From the NCBI RefSeq assembly GCF_013408795.1, contig NZ_JACCCC010000001.1, positions 620,001 to 684,000 on the forward strand: a stretch of 64,000 nt of DNA. The letters are read 5' to 3'. Within the stretch, counting starts at the first letter, position 1; each line of letters begins with the position of its first letter. This DNA is from Spinactinospora alkalitolerans. Its GTDB lineage: Bacteria > Actinomycetota > Actinomycetes > Streptosporangiales > Streptosporangiaceae. Shown here piece by piece: positions 33,794 through 42,383 of this stretch. The position numbers and the translations under genes are program-made. The notes beneath the pieces are model-generated. The model did not search any database. It had not been told where the DNA came from and worked only from the letters and a program-made list of their open reading frames with translations.

Positions 33794-34741
33794 CTAAGGC
33801 AGCTCCACGACCTCCTCGAACACCTCCGCGATCTCGTTGGCGCCGGCCCGGTTGGTGTGGATGTCGGGGCCCCGGTCGGTGTTGCACATCCAGGTGTAGT
33901 CGCAGATCCTCTGCACGTTGGCCGGCATGCCGGTGTCGCTGCCGGCCGGCACCTCGAAGTCCCCCGACTCGAAGGCCGCCGAGACGTCGGCCACGTCGAT
34001 GCCCGCCGCGCCGTAGGCCTCCGTCAGCACCCGGTTCATCTCGGCCAGGACGTCGTTGGAGTAGCGGGCGAGGTCCTCGCCGGAGTCCTCCTCCGGCTCC
34101 CCGCCGTCCCCCCTGCCCTCGCCGGCGAGCCCGGCGGCGGCGCCCTCCAGGTCCTCCAGCAGCAGGGCCGCCAGGAACGGGTTGTAGTAGGTCATCCCGA
34201 TGATCTGCACGTCCTCGCCCGCGGCCGAGCGCAGGCGCTCGGCGATCGCCGGGGCCTCCTCGCGCAGGCGCCGCAGCCCGTCCTCGACGCACTCCTCGTC
34301 GATGTCGGTGCCCACCTCGCCGCTGCCGTCGTAGGCGCACCGGGTGAAGTTGTTCGCGCCGACGTCCACCGTCACCAGGGCGACGTCACTGCGGTTGGCC
34401 TGCAGGAACGCCTCGGCCGTCGCCAACTGCGAGCCCTCCTCGTAGTCGCAGTCAGCCATCCCGCCGGAGACGAACGTGCTGCTGTCCTCGCCGCCGCAGC
34501 CCATCCTGACGTGCTCCAGGGTGGAGTCGCGGTCGTAGAGCGCGCGGTACAGGGCGTCGGTGTAGCCCTCGTCGGTCTCGGCGTACCCGCCGTCCTCGCC
34601 CGGCTGGACGCCGACCGCGAGCGAGTCGCCCAGCGACAGGTAGAAGCGCTTCTCCGGGGTCTCGTCGCCACCGCCGGAGGAGCACCCTCCGGCCACCAGG
34701 GCCGCCACCGCGGCCGCGGCCGCACAAGCACGCCAGCGCAT
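33794..34741 (-). CDS. SGNH/GDSL-hydrolase lipoprotein
   Basis: This 315-aa lipoprotein has a signal peptide ending in lipobox LVAGGC and an SGNH hydrolase fold. Block I: YLSLGDSLAVG (nucleophile Ser). Block III: VGANNFTRC (oxyanion Asn). Block V: DIHTNRAGANEIA (Asp and His). Four or more cysteines could form disulfides outside the cell. An acidic insert (about 195-215) is disordered. ATG 34741 follows GGAGAGG at nine bases. It is an esterase or lipase acting at the cell surface; its substrate is unknown. The MarR gene upstream runs the same way. Confidence 0.85.
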   Translation of the reverse strand: MRWRACAAAAAVAALVAGGCSSGGGDETPEKRFYLSLGDSLAVGVQPGEDGGYAETDEGYTDALYRALYDRDSTLEHVRMGCGGEDSSTFVSGGMADCDYEEGSQLATAEAFLQANRSDVALVTVDVGANNFTRCAYDGSGEVGTDIDEECVEDGLRRLREEAPAIAERLRSAAGEDVQIIGMTYYNPFLAALLLEDLEGAAAGLAGEGRGDGGEPEEDSGEDLARYSNDVLAEMNRVLTEAYGAAGIDVADVSAAFESGDFEVPAGSDTGMPANVQRICDYTWMCNTDRGPDIHTNRAGANEIAEVFEEVVELP

Positions 34742-34825
34742 GTCCACGCACCTCTCCACCGGATCCGCGCAGGATCTCCACGTGCGCCCCCGAACGGCGT
34801 CCGCACCGGGGATACCGCCGAGTAA

Positions 34826-35335
34826 CTAGGGTCGCGGATGGACCGGGGATTCGTCGAGGGGGGAGAGGACCGATCTCAGCAGCGAGGCGAGCCGTCCGCG
34901 GTCGTCGGCGCCCATCTCGCCCAGGATCGACTCCTCGTAACTGAGCAGATCGGCCAGCGCGGCGTCCACGCGCTCCTTGCCCTCGTCGGTGAGCCGCACC
35001 AGGACGCCCCGCTTGTCGGCGGGATCGGGGAAGCGCCGCACCAGCGCGGCCGCGGCCAGGCGGTCGATCCGGTTGGTCATGGTCCCCGAGGTCACCAGGG
35101 TCGCGCGCAGCAGCCGTCCCGGGCTCAGCTCGTAGGGCGGACCCGACCGGCGCAGTTCGGCCAGCACGTCGAACTCCCACGGTTCCAGGCCGTGCTCGGT
35201 GAACACCGTGCGCCGCGCGCGATCGAGGTGCCGCGCCAGCCGCGAGACCCGGCTGAGTACCTGCAGCGGCTCGACGTCGAGATCGGGGCGCTGGGCGCGC
35301 CACGCCTCGACCAGACCGTCAACCTCATCGCGCAT
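34826..35335 (-). CDS. MarR-family transcriptional regulator
   Basis: This 169-aa winged-helix regulator has the MarR core: FDVLAELRRSGPPYELSPGRLLRATLVTSGTMTNRIDRLAAAALVRRFPDPADKRGVLVRLTDEGK, with the wing DPADKRGV intact. TAAGCT lies six bases before its ATG, so the mRNA is probably leaderless, and a 20-bp palindrome immediately upstream is a likely self-operator. No cysteine pattern of OhrR type is seen. Ligand unknown. It could also act on the GDSL gene downstream. Confidence 0.9.
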   Translation of the reverse strand: MRDEVDGLVEAWRAQRPDLDVEPLQVLSRVSRLARHLDRARRTVFTEHGLEPWEFDVLAELRRSGPPYELSPGRLLRATLVTSGTMTNRIDRLAAAALVRRFPDPADKRGVLVRLTDEGKERVDAALADLLSYEESILGEMGADDRGRLASLLRSVLSPLDESPVHPRP

Positions 35336-35345
35336 GCCCGTAGCT

Positions 35346-35365
35346 TATCTCTTGACATCAAGATA
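35346..35365. promoter_or_regulatory. Likely MarR operator
   Basis: TATCTCTTGACATCAAGATA is an inverted repeat (TATCT-TTGA with TCAA-AGATA) 10 bases upstream of the MarR start codon and overlapping its promoter. TTGACATCAAG-type palindromes are common MarR-family targets, so autoregulation is likely. Confidence 0.7.
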
Positions 35366-35413
35366 GTGTGGCGGCCCGTCAGGGGCGTCCCGGCCCGCGC
35401 CGCGAGGACGAGG

Positions 35414-36082
35414 TCAATCGCCCTTGCGCCGGTGCTGCACGGTCTCCAACCGGGGCTTGGGATCCAGGCTCGACAACCCGTTCCACGCCAGGTTCACCAA
35501 GTGCGCCGCCACCACCTCGCGCTTGGGCCTGCGCACCTCCAGCCACCACTGGCCGGTCAGCGCCACCATGCCCACCAGCGACTGCGCGTACAGCGGCGCC
35601 AGCTTCGGGTCGTACCCGCGCGACTTGAACTCCTCCCCGAGGATGTGCTCCACCTGGGTGGCGATGTCGCTGATCAGGCTCGCGAAACTGCCCGTGCCCG
35701 ACGCCGCGTGGGAGTCGCGCGCCAGGATGCGGAACCCCTGGCTGCTCTCCTCCACGTAACGCAGCAGGGCCAGCGCGGCATGCTCCAACTTGTCGCGGGC
35801 ATGGTCGCCGATCAGCGCGTCGCCGACCATGCCCAGCAACTTCTGCATCTCGCGGTCCACGACAACGGCGTAGATGCCCTCCTTGCCGCCGAAGTGCTCG
35901 TAGACCACGGGCTTGGAGACGCCGGCGCGCGCCGCGATCTCCTCGATCGAGGTGCCATCGAAGCCGCGCTCGGCGAAGAGTTCCCGTCCGATGTCGAGAA
36001 GCTGCTCCCGGCGCTCCTTGCCGGTCATGCGTTTCCTACGCGACCGGGGTTTCTGCTCGCTCACGGCTTCCATGATGGCCAA
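35414..36082 (-). CDS. TetR-family regulator paired with desaturase
   Basis: This 222-aa TetR protein has an N-terminal DNA-binding domain (REQLLDIGRELFAERGFDGTSIEEIAARAGVSKPVVYEHFGGKEGIYAVVV) and an all-helical ligand domain. It begins five bases after the stop of the acyl-CoA desaturase gene, so the two form an operon and it most likely represses that operon in response to an acyl-CoA or fatty acid. The palindromes upstream of the desaturase are the probable operators. ATG 36082 or ATG 36073 may be used. Confidence 0.9.
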   Translation of the reverse strand: MAIMEAVSEQKPRSRRKRMTGKERREQLLDIGRELFAERGFDGTSIEEIAARAGVSKPVVYEHFGGKEGIYAVVVDREMQKLLGMVGDALIGDHARDKLEHAALALLRYVEESSQGFRILARDSHAASGTGSFASLISDIATQVEHILGEEFKSRGYDPKLAPLYAQSLVGMVALTGQWWLEVRRPKREVVAAHLVNLAWNGLSSLDPKPRLETVQHRRKGD

Positions 36083-36087
36083 TCAGT

Positions 36088-37047
36088 CTAGACGCTGACG
36101 CGTTTGGCGGACAGGCGTTCCGCATTCGGCCAACGGACCTTCGTCGCCCAGCCGAGCTTCTCGAAGCTCCAGATGACCCGGGCGGAGATGTCGATCTGGC
36201 CCTTGAGCACCCCGTGGCGGGCGCAGGTGGGGTCGGCGTGGTGCAGGTTGTGCCAGGACTCGCCGAAGGACGGGATCGCCAGCCACCACACGTTGCGCGA
36301 CCGGTCGCGGACCTCGAAGTTCTCCTCGCCGATCGTGTGGCAGATCGAGTTGATCGACCAGGTCACGTGGTGCAGCAGCGCGACGCGGACCAGGCTGGCC
36401 CAGAAGAACGCGGTGACGGCGCCCCACCACGACATCGTCACCAGGCCGCCGATGAGGGCCGGAGCGAACAGGGAGAAGCCGACGAGGGGACCGAACCACT
36501 TGTCGACCCGGACGATGTCCTTGTCCTTGAGCAGGTCGGGCGCGAAGCGCTTGGGCGAGGTCTTCTGCTCGTCCAGGAACAGCCACGCCATGTGCGCGTA
36601 GAACAGGCCCTTGGCGACCGAGCGCCAGTCGTCGCCGAAGCGCCACGGCGAGTGCGGGTCGCCCTCGGCGTCGGCGTATTTGTGGTGGCGCCGGTGGTCG
36701 GCCACCCACTTGATGACGCTGCCCTCGATGGCCAGGCTGCCGGCGATCGCCAGCGCGATCCGCAGCGGCCGCTTGGCCTTGAACGAGCCGTGCGTGAAGT
36801 GCCGGTGGAAGCCGACGGTGATGCCGAGGCCGCTGACGATGTAGAAGACCGCGCCGATGATGACGTCGGTCCAGGTCAGCCCCCACCCCCAGGCGAAGGG
36901 CACCGCCGCGACCAGGGCCAGCAGCGGGACGAAGACGAAGAAGAAGACGGTGTAGCGCTCCGCCTTGCCGCGGCCGTGCGGATCCACTTCCGGCTCAGGA
37001 GCGCGTTTTGTCGTCGAGTCGGGCGCGATCTCGGGTGCTGCGGTCAT
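36088..37047 (-). CDS. Acyl-CoA delta-9 desaturase
   Basis: This 319-aa membrane di-iron desaturase introduces a double bond in acyl chains to tune membrane fluidity. All three histidine boxes are present: HRHFTH, HRRHH and HNLHH, the last in SFGESWHNLHHADP. Two pairs of membrane helices (about 30-75 and 165-215). ATG 37047 is preceded by AAGGTGGG; the frame upstream is not coding. It is followed by its presumed TetR regulator and preceded by a palindromic operator region. It would need a ferredoxin or similar reductase from elsewhere. Confidence 0.93.
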   Translation of the reverse strand: MTAAPEIAPDSTTKRAPEPEVDPHGRGKAERYTVFFFVFVPLLALVAAVPFAWGWGLTWTDVIIGAVFYIVSGLGITVGFHRHFTHGSFKAKRPLRIALAIAGSLAIEGSVIKWVADHRRHHKYADAEGDPHSPWRFGDDWRSVAKGLFYAHMAWLFLDEQKTSPKRFAPDLLKDKDIVRVDKWFGPLVGFSLFAPALIGGLVTMSWWGAVTAFFWASLVRVALLHHVTWSINSICHTIGEENFEVRDRSRNVWWLAIPSFGESWHNLHHADPTCARHGVLKGQIDISARVIWSFEKLGWATKVRWPNAERLSAKRVSV

Positions 37048-37147
37048 GTACCCACCTTGGTCATGGCGGCCGTGCGGTTTGGTCGAGCGAACGCGCGGGA
37101 ACGACCCCGCGTCACCCGACCGCCCGGCGGTCGTCGTGAAACTTATA

Positions 37148-37180
37148 CCTACGTAACCGTAACCTACGCTGACGTAGGTT
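37148..37180. promoter_or_regulatory. Operator of the desaturase-tetR operon
   Basis: AACCTACGCTGACGTAGGTT (37161-37180) is a perfect 8+8 bp palindrome with a 4-base centre. A further ACCTACGTAACCGT copy lies just beside it (about 37148-37160), giving three ACCTACG half-sites. This AT-richer patch also holds TATAAG and TTGCCA boxes on the minus strand. The layout suits a TetR dimer binding at two overlapping sites. Confidence 0.7.
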
Positions 37181-37353
37181 TGGCAAGTGAACGAGGCCAA
37201 TTTCCGGCAAAGGCCGCGGAGTGCCCCATGTGGGCCGCTTCCAGGCGCCGATGTGACCGAAACGGCAGATGTCGCTTACCTCGGGAAACCGGCCCTGTGG
37301 ACAACCCGCGGAAGCCGGGCGGGCGACGTGCCGGATCGCGCATGCTTCGGGGT

Positions 37354-38269
37354 ATGGACAGGAACACACGTTCGAACGATGCCCTCCGTGCCCGTGCCGT
37401 CGAACTCCGCGAGCAGGGGTGGAGCAATCCCCGGATCCGGGCCGAGCTCGGCCTGAGCGGCTGGGGGCTGACCGCGTTGCTCCAGGGCCACGTGGAGCCG
37501 GTGCACGAGGCCCTGGCCAACCGGGCGAAGACGGAACTGCGGGAACAGGCCCGGGACCTGCGGACGCAGGGCTGGAGCTACACGGCGATCAGCCGCAAGC
37601 TCAAGGTCTCCGAGAGCAGTTGCTCACTGTGGCTGCGAGATCTGCCCAAGCCGGAGACCTACCGGCCCACGCCGCCCCCGGAGAAGTACGCCCACATGAC
37701 AGCGGAGGAGTGGGCGGACTACTCGCTGCACCGGATGGAGGCCTATCGCCTGCAGAAGGAGAAGGAGCGGAGGACGCTCAAGGCGGAGGCCGCAGCCGAG
37801 ATCGGTGAGCTCTCGGACCGTGAAGTGCTCATCGCGGGGGTGATGATTCACTGGTGCGAAGGGACGAAGAGCAAGCCGTGGCGGCGCGAGACCCGCGTCA
37901 TCATGATCAACAGCGACCCCGCCCTGATCCTGCTGTACCTCCGCTTCTTGAGGCTCGTGGGCGCCGAGGACGATCGGCTGGCCTTCAACCTGAGCATCCA
38001 TGAGACGGCGGACATCGAGGCGGAGACCGGGTACTGGGCCCGAGATCGTCGGCGTACCGCCGGAGAGGTTCCTGAAGCCCTCCATCAAGAAGCACAATCC
38101 CCGGACGGTCCGCAAGAAGGTCGGGGACCACTACCACGGCTGCCTGGTCGTCAGGGTGCGCAAGAGCGCGCAGCTCTACCAGCGCATCGAGGGCTGGGCG
38201 AAGGCCGTCATGATGGGCTCCGAGGGAGCGGTCTCCGACATCTGGTCGGCCGAGGAGGCTCCCTGGTAG
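37354..38269 (+). pseudogene. Frameshifted HTH/homing-endonuclease-like gene
   Basis: The frame from ATG 37354 encodes two helix-turn-helix-like repeats (ALRARAVELREQGWSNPRIRAELG and EQARDLRTQGWSYTAISRKLKVSESSCSLWLRDLP), then a LAGLIDADG-like core (MIHWCEGTKSKPW, VIMINSDPALILLYLRFLRLVG, LSIHETADIEAETGYWA). The expected continuation, EIVGVPPERFLKPSIKKHNPRTVRKK, is in the next frame and ends at 38269. One extra C in the CCC run at 38039-38041 explains the break. It is either a pseudogene, a sequencing error or a slippage site. Full-length relatives occur in streptomycetes. The nearby tRNA-Gln suggests a variable locus. Confidence 0.7.
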
Positions 38270-38448
38270 CGGCCCCGCTCACGCGGCACCGTCGTCCGGT
38301 GTGGACCGTCCGTTCACGCCGGGCGGCGGTGTGTCTGGCATGATTATCGAGGTGACCTTGAGCAGGGGACGGGTTATCTTGGTTCCCGATCGAACGGGTG
38401 ATGCCTCATTCACCATCAGCCGTGGCGATGAGGGTGCCCGTTCCGCGG

Positions 38449-38520
38449 TCCCGGGTGGTGTAATCGGCAACACGTCTGATTTTGGTTCAGATATTCCAGG
38501 TTCGAGCCCTGGCCCGGGAG
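38449..38520 (+). tRNA. tRNA-Gln (anticodon TTG)
   Basis: Acceptor stem TCCCGGG/CCCGGGA, short D arm, anticodon stem TCTGA/TCAGA with loop TTTTGGT (anticodon TTG, reading CAA), and T arm CCAGG/CCTGG around TTCGAGC. The discriminator base is G38520. CCA is not encoded. Confidence 0.92.
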
Positions 38521-38827
38521 CAAACCTCCTCTCGTCAGTGCAGACACTGGCCTGCGGGAAGCCTCACAAAACAGACATGGGGTTCGAGTCCCCGAACCCG
38601 CTCCTCCCCGCCTCCGGCCGTCGCGCCCGCGGGTCGGCCGTGCGCCCACCGCGCCCTCCGTCCGGGATGCCCGCATGTATGCTGCCCATGTCGGTTTCGG
38701 GCCGCCGGTGTTCGCGCGCCCGACGCTTCCACGCAATCTCGCCGACACGCCACGTCGACTCCGCGGGGCAGTCCCGTCCGCGCCGACGCACAGTCATCCG
38801 CCAGCGATCATCGAGGAGTCTCCGCCA
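38521..38827 (+). other. tRNA-Gln to glmU gap with a tRNA-like 3' fragment
   Basis: No gene is present in these 307 bases. At 38578-38602 a T-arm-like hairpin (TGGGG, loop TTCGAGT, CCCCG) is followed by AACCCGCTCC, which resembles a tRNA acceptor 3' strand, but no matching D or anticodon arm is found upstream. It may be a tRNA relic left by recombination. The right part should hold the glmU promoter, and GAGGAG at about 38814-38819 is its ribosome-binding site. Confidence 0.35.
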
Positions 38828-40288
38828 GTGAGCGTGAGCCGCCCGGCTGCCGTCATCGTCCTCGCGGCGGGCGAGGGCACCCGTATGAAGTCCAAGCTTC
38901 CCAAGGTCCTCCATGAGATCTGCGGCCGCAGCATGCTGGGCCACGTCCTGGCGGCCTCGGCCGAGCTCGACCCGGAGCGCGTCGTGGTCGTGGTCGGCCA
39001 CGGCAGGGACCAGGTCACCCAGCACCTCAAGGACGTGGCCCCCGGCGTCGGCACCGCCGTCCAGGACCGGCAGAACGGCACCGGCCACGCCGTGCGCATG
39101 GCCGTCGACGCGCTGCGCGCCGAGGGCGTGACCCTGTCCGGCACGGTCGTCCTGGCCTACGGCGACACCCCGCTGCTGCGCGGCGAGACGCTGTCGGACC
39201 TGGTCGCGGCGCACGAGTCCGCGGGCAACGCCGTCACGGTGCTGTCGGCGAAGGTGCCCGACCCCGCGGGGTACGGCAGGGTGGTCCGCGACGCCGGAGG
39301 CGCCTTCACCGAGATCGTCGAGCACGCCGACGCCACCGAGGAGCAGCGCGCGGTCGACGAGATCAACTCCGGCATGTACGCGTTCGACGGCGCCCTGCTG
39401 TCCGACGTGGTCAACCGGCTGTCCACGGACAACGCCAAGGGTGAGGAGTACATCACCGACGCGGTGGCGATCCTGCGCGGCGACGGCCACCCGGTGGACG
39501 CGGCGGTCGCGCGCGACTGGGTCGAGATCCAGGGTGTCAACGACCGCGTCCAGCTCGCCGAGGCGCGCCGGCTGCTCAACGACCGGCTGCTCACCCGGAT
39601 CATGCGCGCGGGGGCGACCGTCGTCGACCCCGCCACCACCTGGATCGACGCCGAGGTCGAGGTCGGCCGCGACGCGGTGATCGAGCCGCAGGTCCAGTTG
39701 CAGGGCGCCACCGTGGTCGGTGAGGGCGCGCACGTCGGCCCGGGCGCGCTGCTGCGCGACACCCGGGTCGGGGCCGAGGCCGCCGTCTCCCACACGGTCG
39801 CCCACGAGGCGATCATCGGGGCCGAGGCGACCGTCGGCCCATACGCCTACCTGCGCCCCGGCGCGACGCTGGACCGCGGTGCCAAGGTGGGCACCTACGT
39901 CGAGGTGAAGAACGCCACCGTGGGCGAGGGCTCGAAGGTGCCGCACCTGACCTATGTCGGTGACGCCGACATCGGCCGCGGTGTCAACATCGGAGCCTCT
40001 TCGGTGTTCGTCAACTACGACGGCGTCAACAAGCACCGCACCACGATCGGCGATCACGCCCGCACCGGCAGCGACAACACGTTCGTCGCCCCGGTCGGTG
40101 TCGGTGACGGCGCCTACACCGGCGCCGGAACCGTTGTCCGTGAGGACGTCCCGCCCGGTGCGCTGGCGGTTTCGGCCGGTCATCAGCAGCGCAACATCGA
40201 CGGGTGGGTCCGGCGCAAGCGTCCCGGGACGCCCGCGGCCGATGCGGCGCAGCGGGCGGACGAGGCCGGTGGGGCGAGCGAGGGCTGA
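38828..40288 (+). CDS. glmU: Bifunctional UDP-GlcNAc synthase GlmU
   Basis: This 486-aa enzyme acetylates glucosamine 1-phosphate and couples it to UTP, making UDP-GlcNAc for peptidoglycan. N-terminal uridyltransferase: VIVLAAGEGTRMKSKLPKVLH, QNGTGHAV and YGDTPLL. C-terminal left-handed beta helix acetyltransferase (about 250-460): VGPYAYLRPGATL, VEVKNATVGEGSKVPHLTYVGDADIG and NIGASSVFVNYDG. GTG 38828 follows GAGGAG. Operon-like with prs, 109 bases downstream. It also supplies a sugar donor for the polysaccharide island that follows. Confidence 0.95.
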   Translation: MSVSRPAAVIVLAAGEGTRMKSKLPKVLHEICGRSMLGHVLAASAELDPERVVVVVGHGRDQVTQHLKDVAPGVGTAVQDRQNGTGHAVRMAVDALRAEGVTLSGTVVLAYGDTPLLRGETLSDLVAAHESAGNAVTVLSAKVPDPAGYGRVVRDAGGAFTEIVEHADATEEQRAVDEINSGMYAFDGALLSDVVNRLSTDNAKGEEYITDAVAILRGDGHPVDAAVARDWVEIQGVNDRVQLAEARRLLNDRLLTRIMRAGATVVDPATTWIDAEVEVGRDAVIEPQVQLQGATVVGEGAHVGPGALLRDTRVGAEAAVSHTVAHEAIIGAEATVGPYAYLRPGATLDRGAKVGTYVEVKNATVGEGSKVPHLTYVGDADIGRGVNIGASSVFVNYDGVNKHRTTIGDHARTGSDNTFVAPVGVGDGAYTGAGTVVREDVPPGALAVSAGHQQRNIDGWVRRKRPGTPAADAAQRADEAGGASEG

Positions 40289-40397
40289 TCGGGCCGGGGT
40301 CCGTGCGGCCGGCGATCGAGCGCGCCCGTGCGCCCGGCGGCTCGGTCGCGGAGCGGCACAGGCGAGGAGTTCAATCGAAACCGTGGGGGAAACACAA

Positions 40398-41375
40398 GTG
40401 ACCGGCATGAAGGCCGCGGGTCAGAAGAAGCTCATGCTCTTCTCGGGGCGCAACCACCCCGAGTTGGCGGAGCAGGTGGCCGAGCAGCTCGGCATCGATG
40501 TGGCGCCGACGAAGTTCCAGGACTTCGCCAACGGCGAGATCTTCGTCCGTTACCTGGAGTCGGTGCGGGGCTGTGACGCGTTCGTGCTCCAGTGCCACTC
40601 CGATCCGATCAACGAGTCCATCATGGAGCAGTTGATCATGGTGGACGCGCTGAAGCGGGCCTCGGCCAAGCGCATCACCGTCGTGACGCCGTTCCTGGGG
40701 TATGCGCGCCAGGACAAGAAGCACCGGGGCCGCGAGCCCATCTCGGCCCGGCTGATGACGGACCTGTTCCGCACCGCGGGCGCGAACCGCCTGATGGCGA
40801 TCGACCTGCACACCGACCAGATCCAGGGCTTCTTCGACGGCCCGGTGGACCACCTGTTCGCGCTGCCGATCCTGGCGGACTACGTGGCCTCGCAGGTGAA
40901 CAAGGCCGAGGCGACGGTGGTCTCCCCGGACGCCGGGCGGGTGCGCACCGCCGACCGCTGGGCGGACCGGATGGGGTCGCCGCTGGCGATCATCCACAAG
41001 CGGCGCGACCCGGACGTGGCCAACGAGGTCAAGGTGCACGAGGTCGTCGGTGAGGTCGAGGGCCGCACCTGCGTGCTGGTCGACGACATGATCGACACCG
41101 CGGGCACGATCGTGAAGGCGGCGGACGCGCTGTTCGAGCAGGGGGCCTCGAAGGTCATCGCGGCGGCGACGCACGGCGTGCTGTCGGGTCCAGCGGCGGA
41201 GCGGCTGCAGAACTCGCGGATCTCCGAGGTCGTCATCACCAATTCGCTCCCGGTCCCCAAGGAGCGCCGGTTCGACAAGCTCACGGAGTTGTCGATCGCG
41301 CCGCTGCTGGCCCGTGCGGTCAACGAGGTGTTCAGCGACGGTTCGGTGACGAGCCTGTTCGAGGGTGCGGGCTGA
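40398..41375 (+). CDS. prs: Ribose-phosphate pyrophosphokinase
   Basis: This 325-aa enzyme makes PRPP from ribose 5-phosphate and ATP for nucleotide, His and Trp synthesis. Motifs: KLMLFSGRNHPELAEQVA, FANGEIFVRY, PFLGYARQDKKHRGREPISA, DLHTDQIQGFF and the PRPP loop VLVDDMIDTAGTI. GTG 40398 follows GTGGGGGAA. Sits between glmU and rplY, as in most actinobacteria. Confidence 0.95.
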   Translation: MTGMKAAGQKKLMLFSGRNHPELAEQVAEQLGIDVAPTKFQDFANGEIFVRYLESVRGCDAFVLQCHSDPINESIMEQLIMVDALKRASAKRITVVTPFLGYARQDKKHRGREPISARLMTDLFRTAGANRLMAIDLHTDQIQGFFDGPVDHLFALPILADYVASQVNKAEATVVSPDAGRVRTADRWADRMGSPLAIIHKRRDPDVANEVKVHEVVGEVEGRTCVLVDDMIDTAGTIVKAADALFEQGASKVIAAATHGVLSGPAAERLQNSRISEVVITNSLPVPKERRFDKLTELSIAPLLARAVNEVFSDGSVTSLFEGAG

Positions 41376-41528
41376 GGGTCCGGCCGGCCAGGGGGCCGGT
41401 CCGCCTGTCGGGCCGGTCTCCCGTGTTCGGAGCTGCCGTTCCGAACCAGTAGACTTGATCGAGTGTCCCCGCGTCCGTGGGGCTCGTCCCTGTGGCCGCG
41501 TGGGCTTTTGGTGTGGCGCGGCGCGGTC

Positions 41529-41615
41529 GTGTTCCCCGTCTACGCGGGGTTTCCCCGCCCATGCGGGAGTGGTTCTACAGAAGTCGTGTTTCCCCGCGTA
41601 TGCGGGGGTGATTCC
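41529..41615 (+). CRISPR. CRISPR-repeat-like relic upstream of rplY
   Basis: Three diverged units resemble type I-E CRISPR repeats. Unit 1 starts GTGTTCCCCGTCTACGCGGGG at 41529. Unit 2 (TTCCCCGCCCATGCGGGAGT, 41551-41570) is joined to it without a spacer. Unit 3 (41586-41615) starts GTGTTTCCCCGCGTATGCGG, the closest to a canonical repeat. No regular spacers and no cas genes are in the window. The last unit ends at the ribosome-binding site of rplY. Best read as a degenerate repeat cluster, not a working array. Confidence 0.45.
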
Positions 41616-41628
41616 GAGGAGTTTTGTC

Positions 41629-42273
41629 GTGTCCGAGGTACGCATCGCTGCCGAGCCGCGCACCGAGTTCGGTAAGGGCGCCGCACGCCGCGCCCGCCGC
41701 GCGGGTAAGGTGCCGGCCGTCCTCTACGGCCACGGCACCGAGCCCCGCCACATCAACCTGCCGGGCCATGACCTGATGCTGGCCCTGAAGACCCCGAACG
41801 TGCTGCTGCGCGTCGACGGCGTCGAGGGCGGCGACAACCTGGCCCTGCCGAAGAGCGTCCAGCGCGACTCGATCAAGGGCTTCCTGGAGCACGTCGACCT
41901 GCTGGTCGTGAAGAAGGGCGAGAAGGTCGCCGTCGAGATCCCGGTGGTCCTCACCGGCGAGGTCGCCCCGGGCGGCGTCCTCAACCAGGAGCTCGTCCAG
42001 GTCGAGGTCCAGGCCGAGGCCACCCACATCCCCGAGGGCGTCGAGTTCGACGTCGAGGGCATGGAGGTCGGCGTGCACGTCACCGCGGCCGACCTGAAGC
42101 TGCCGTCGGGCGTGGAGCTGTCCAGCGACCCCGAGACCATCGTCCTCACGATCGCCGCCGAGCGCACCGAGGAGGAGCTGGAGGCGGAGACCGAGACCGG
42201 TGGCGAGGCCGTCGAGGCCGAGGCCCCCGAGGGCGAGGCCGCCGACGAAAAGGTCGAGGCCGAGAACGAGTAG
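41629..42273 (+). CDS. rplY: Ribosomal protein bL25 (general stress CTC form)
   Basis: This 214-aa two-domain bL25 binds 5S rRNA. The N-terminal 5S-binding domain ([34 protein letters not shown]) is followed by the beta-rich CTC/TL5 domain (about 95-185) and a Glu-rich tail. GTG 41629 is seven bases after GAGGAG (41616-41621). That site directly abuts the CRISPR-like repeat. TAGACT at 41450-41455 is a likely -10 with a leader of about 170 bases. pth follows. Confidence 0.94.
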   Translation: MSEVRIAAEPRTEFGKGAARRARRAGKVPAVLYGHGTEPRHINLPGHDLMLALKTPNVLLRVDGVEGGDNLALPKSVQRDSIKGFLEHVDLLVVKKGEKVAVEIPVVLTGEVAPGGVLNQELVQVEVQAEATHIPEGVEFDVEGMEVGVHVTAADLKLPSGVELSSDPETIVLTIAAERTEEELEAETETGGEAVEAEAPEGEAADEKVEAENE

Positions 42274-42383
42274 TCTTCTTTCGAGGAAAAGGGTTCGCAC
42301 CGATGCGTGGTCTCCTGCAGCGCCTGCTGGGAGGCCGCGCGTCCGTGTTTCCGGGGCGGGCCGCCGATCAGCGGGGGAGTGAC

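Noticed and set aside
41529-41615. Functional CRISPR array
   Set aside because: Units are diverged, two are fused without a spacer, and no cas genes are in the window; kept only as a relic.
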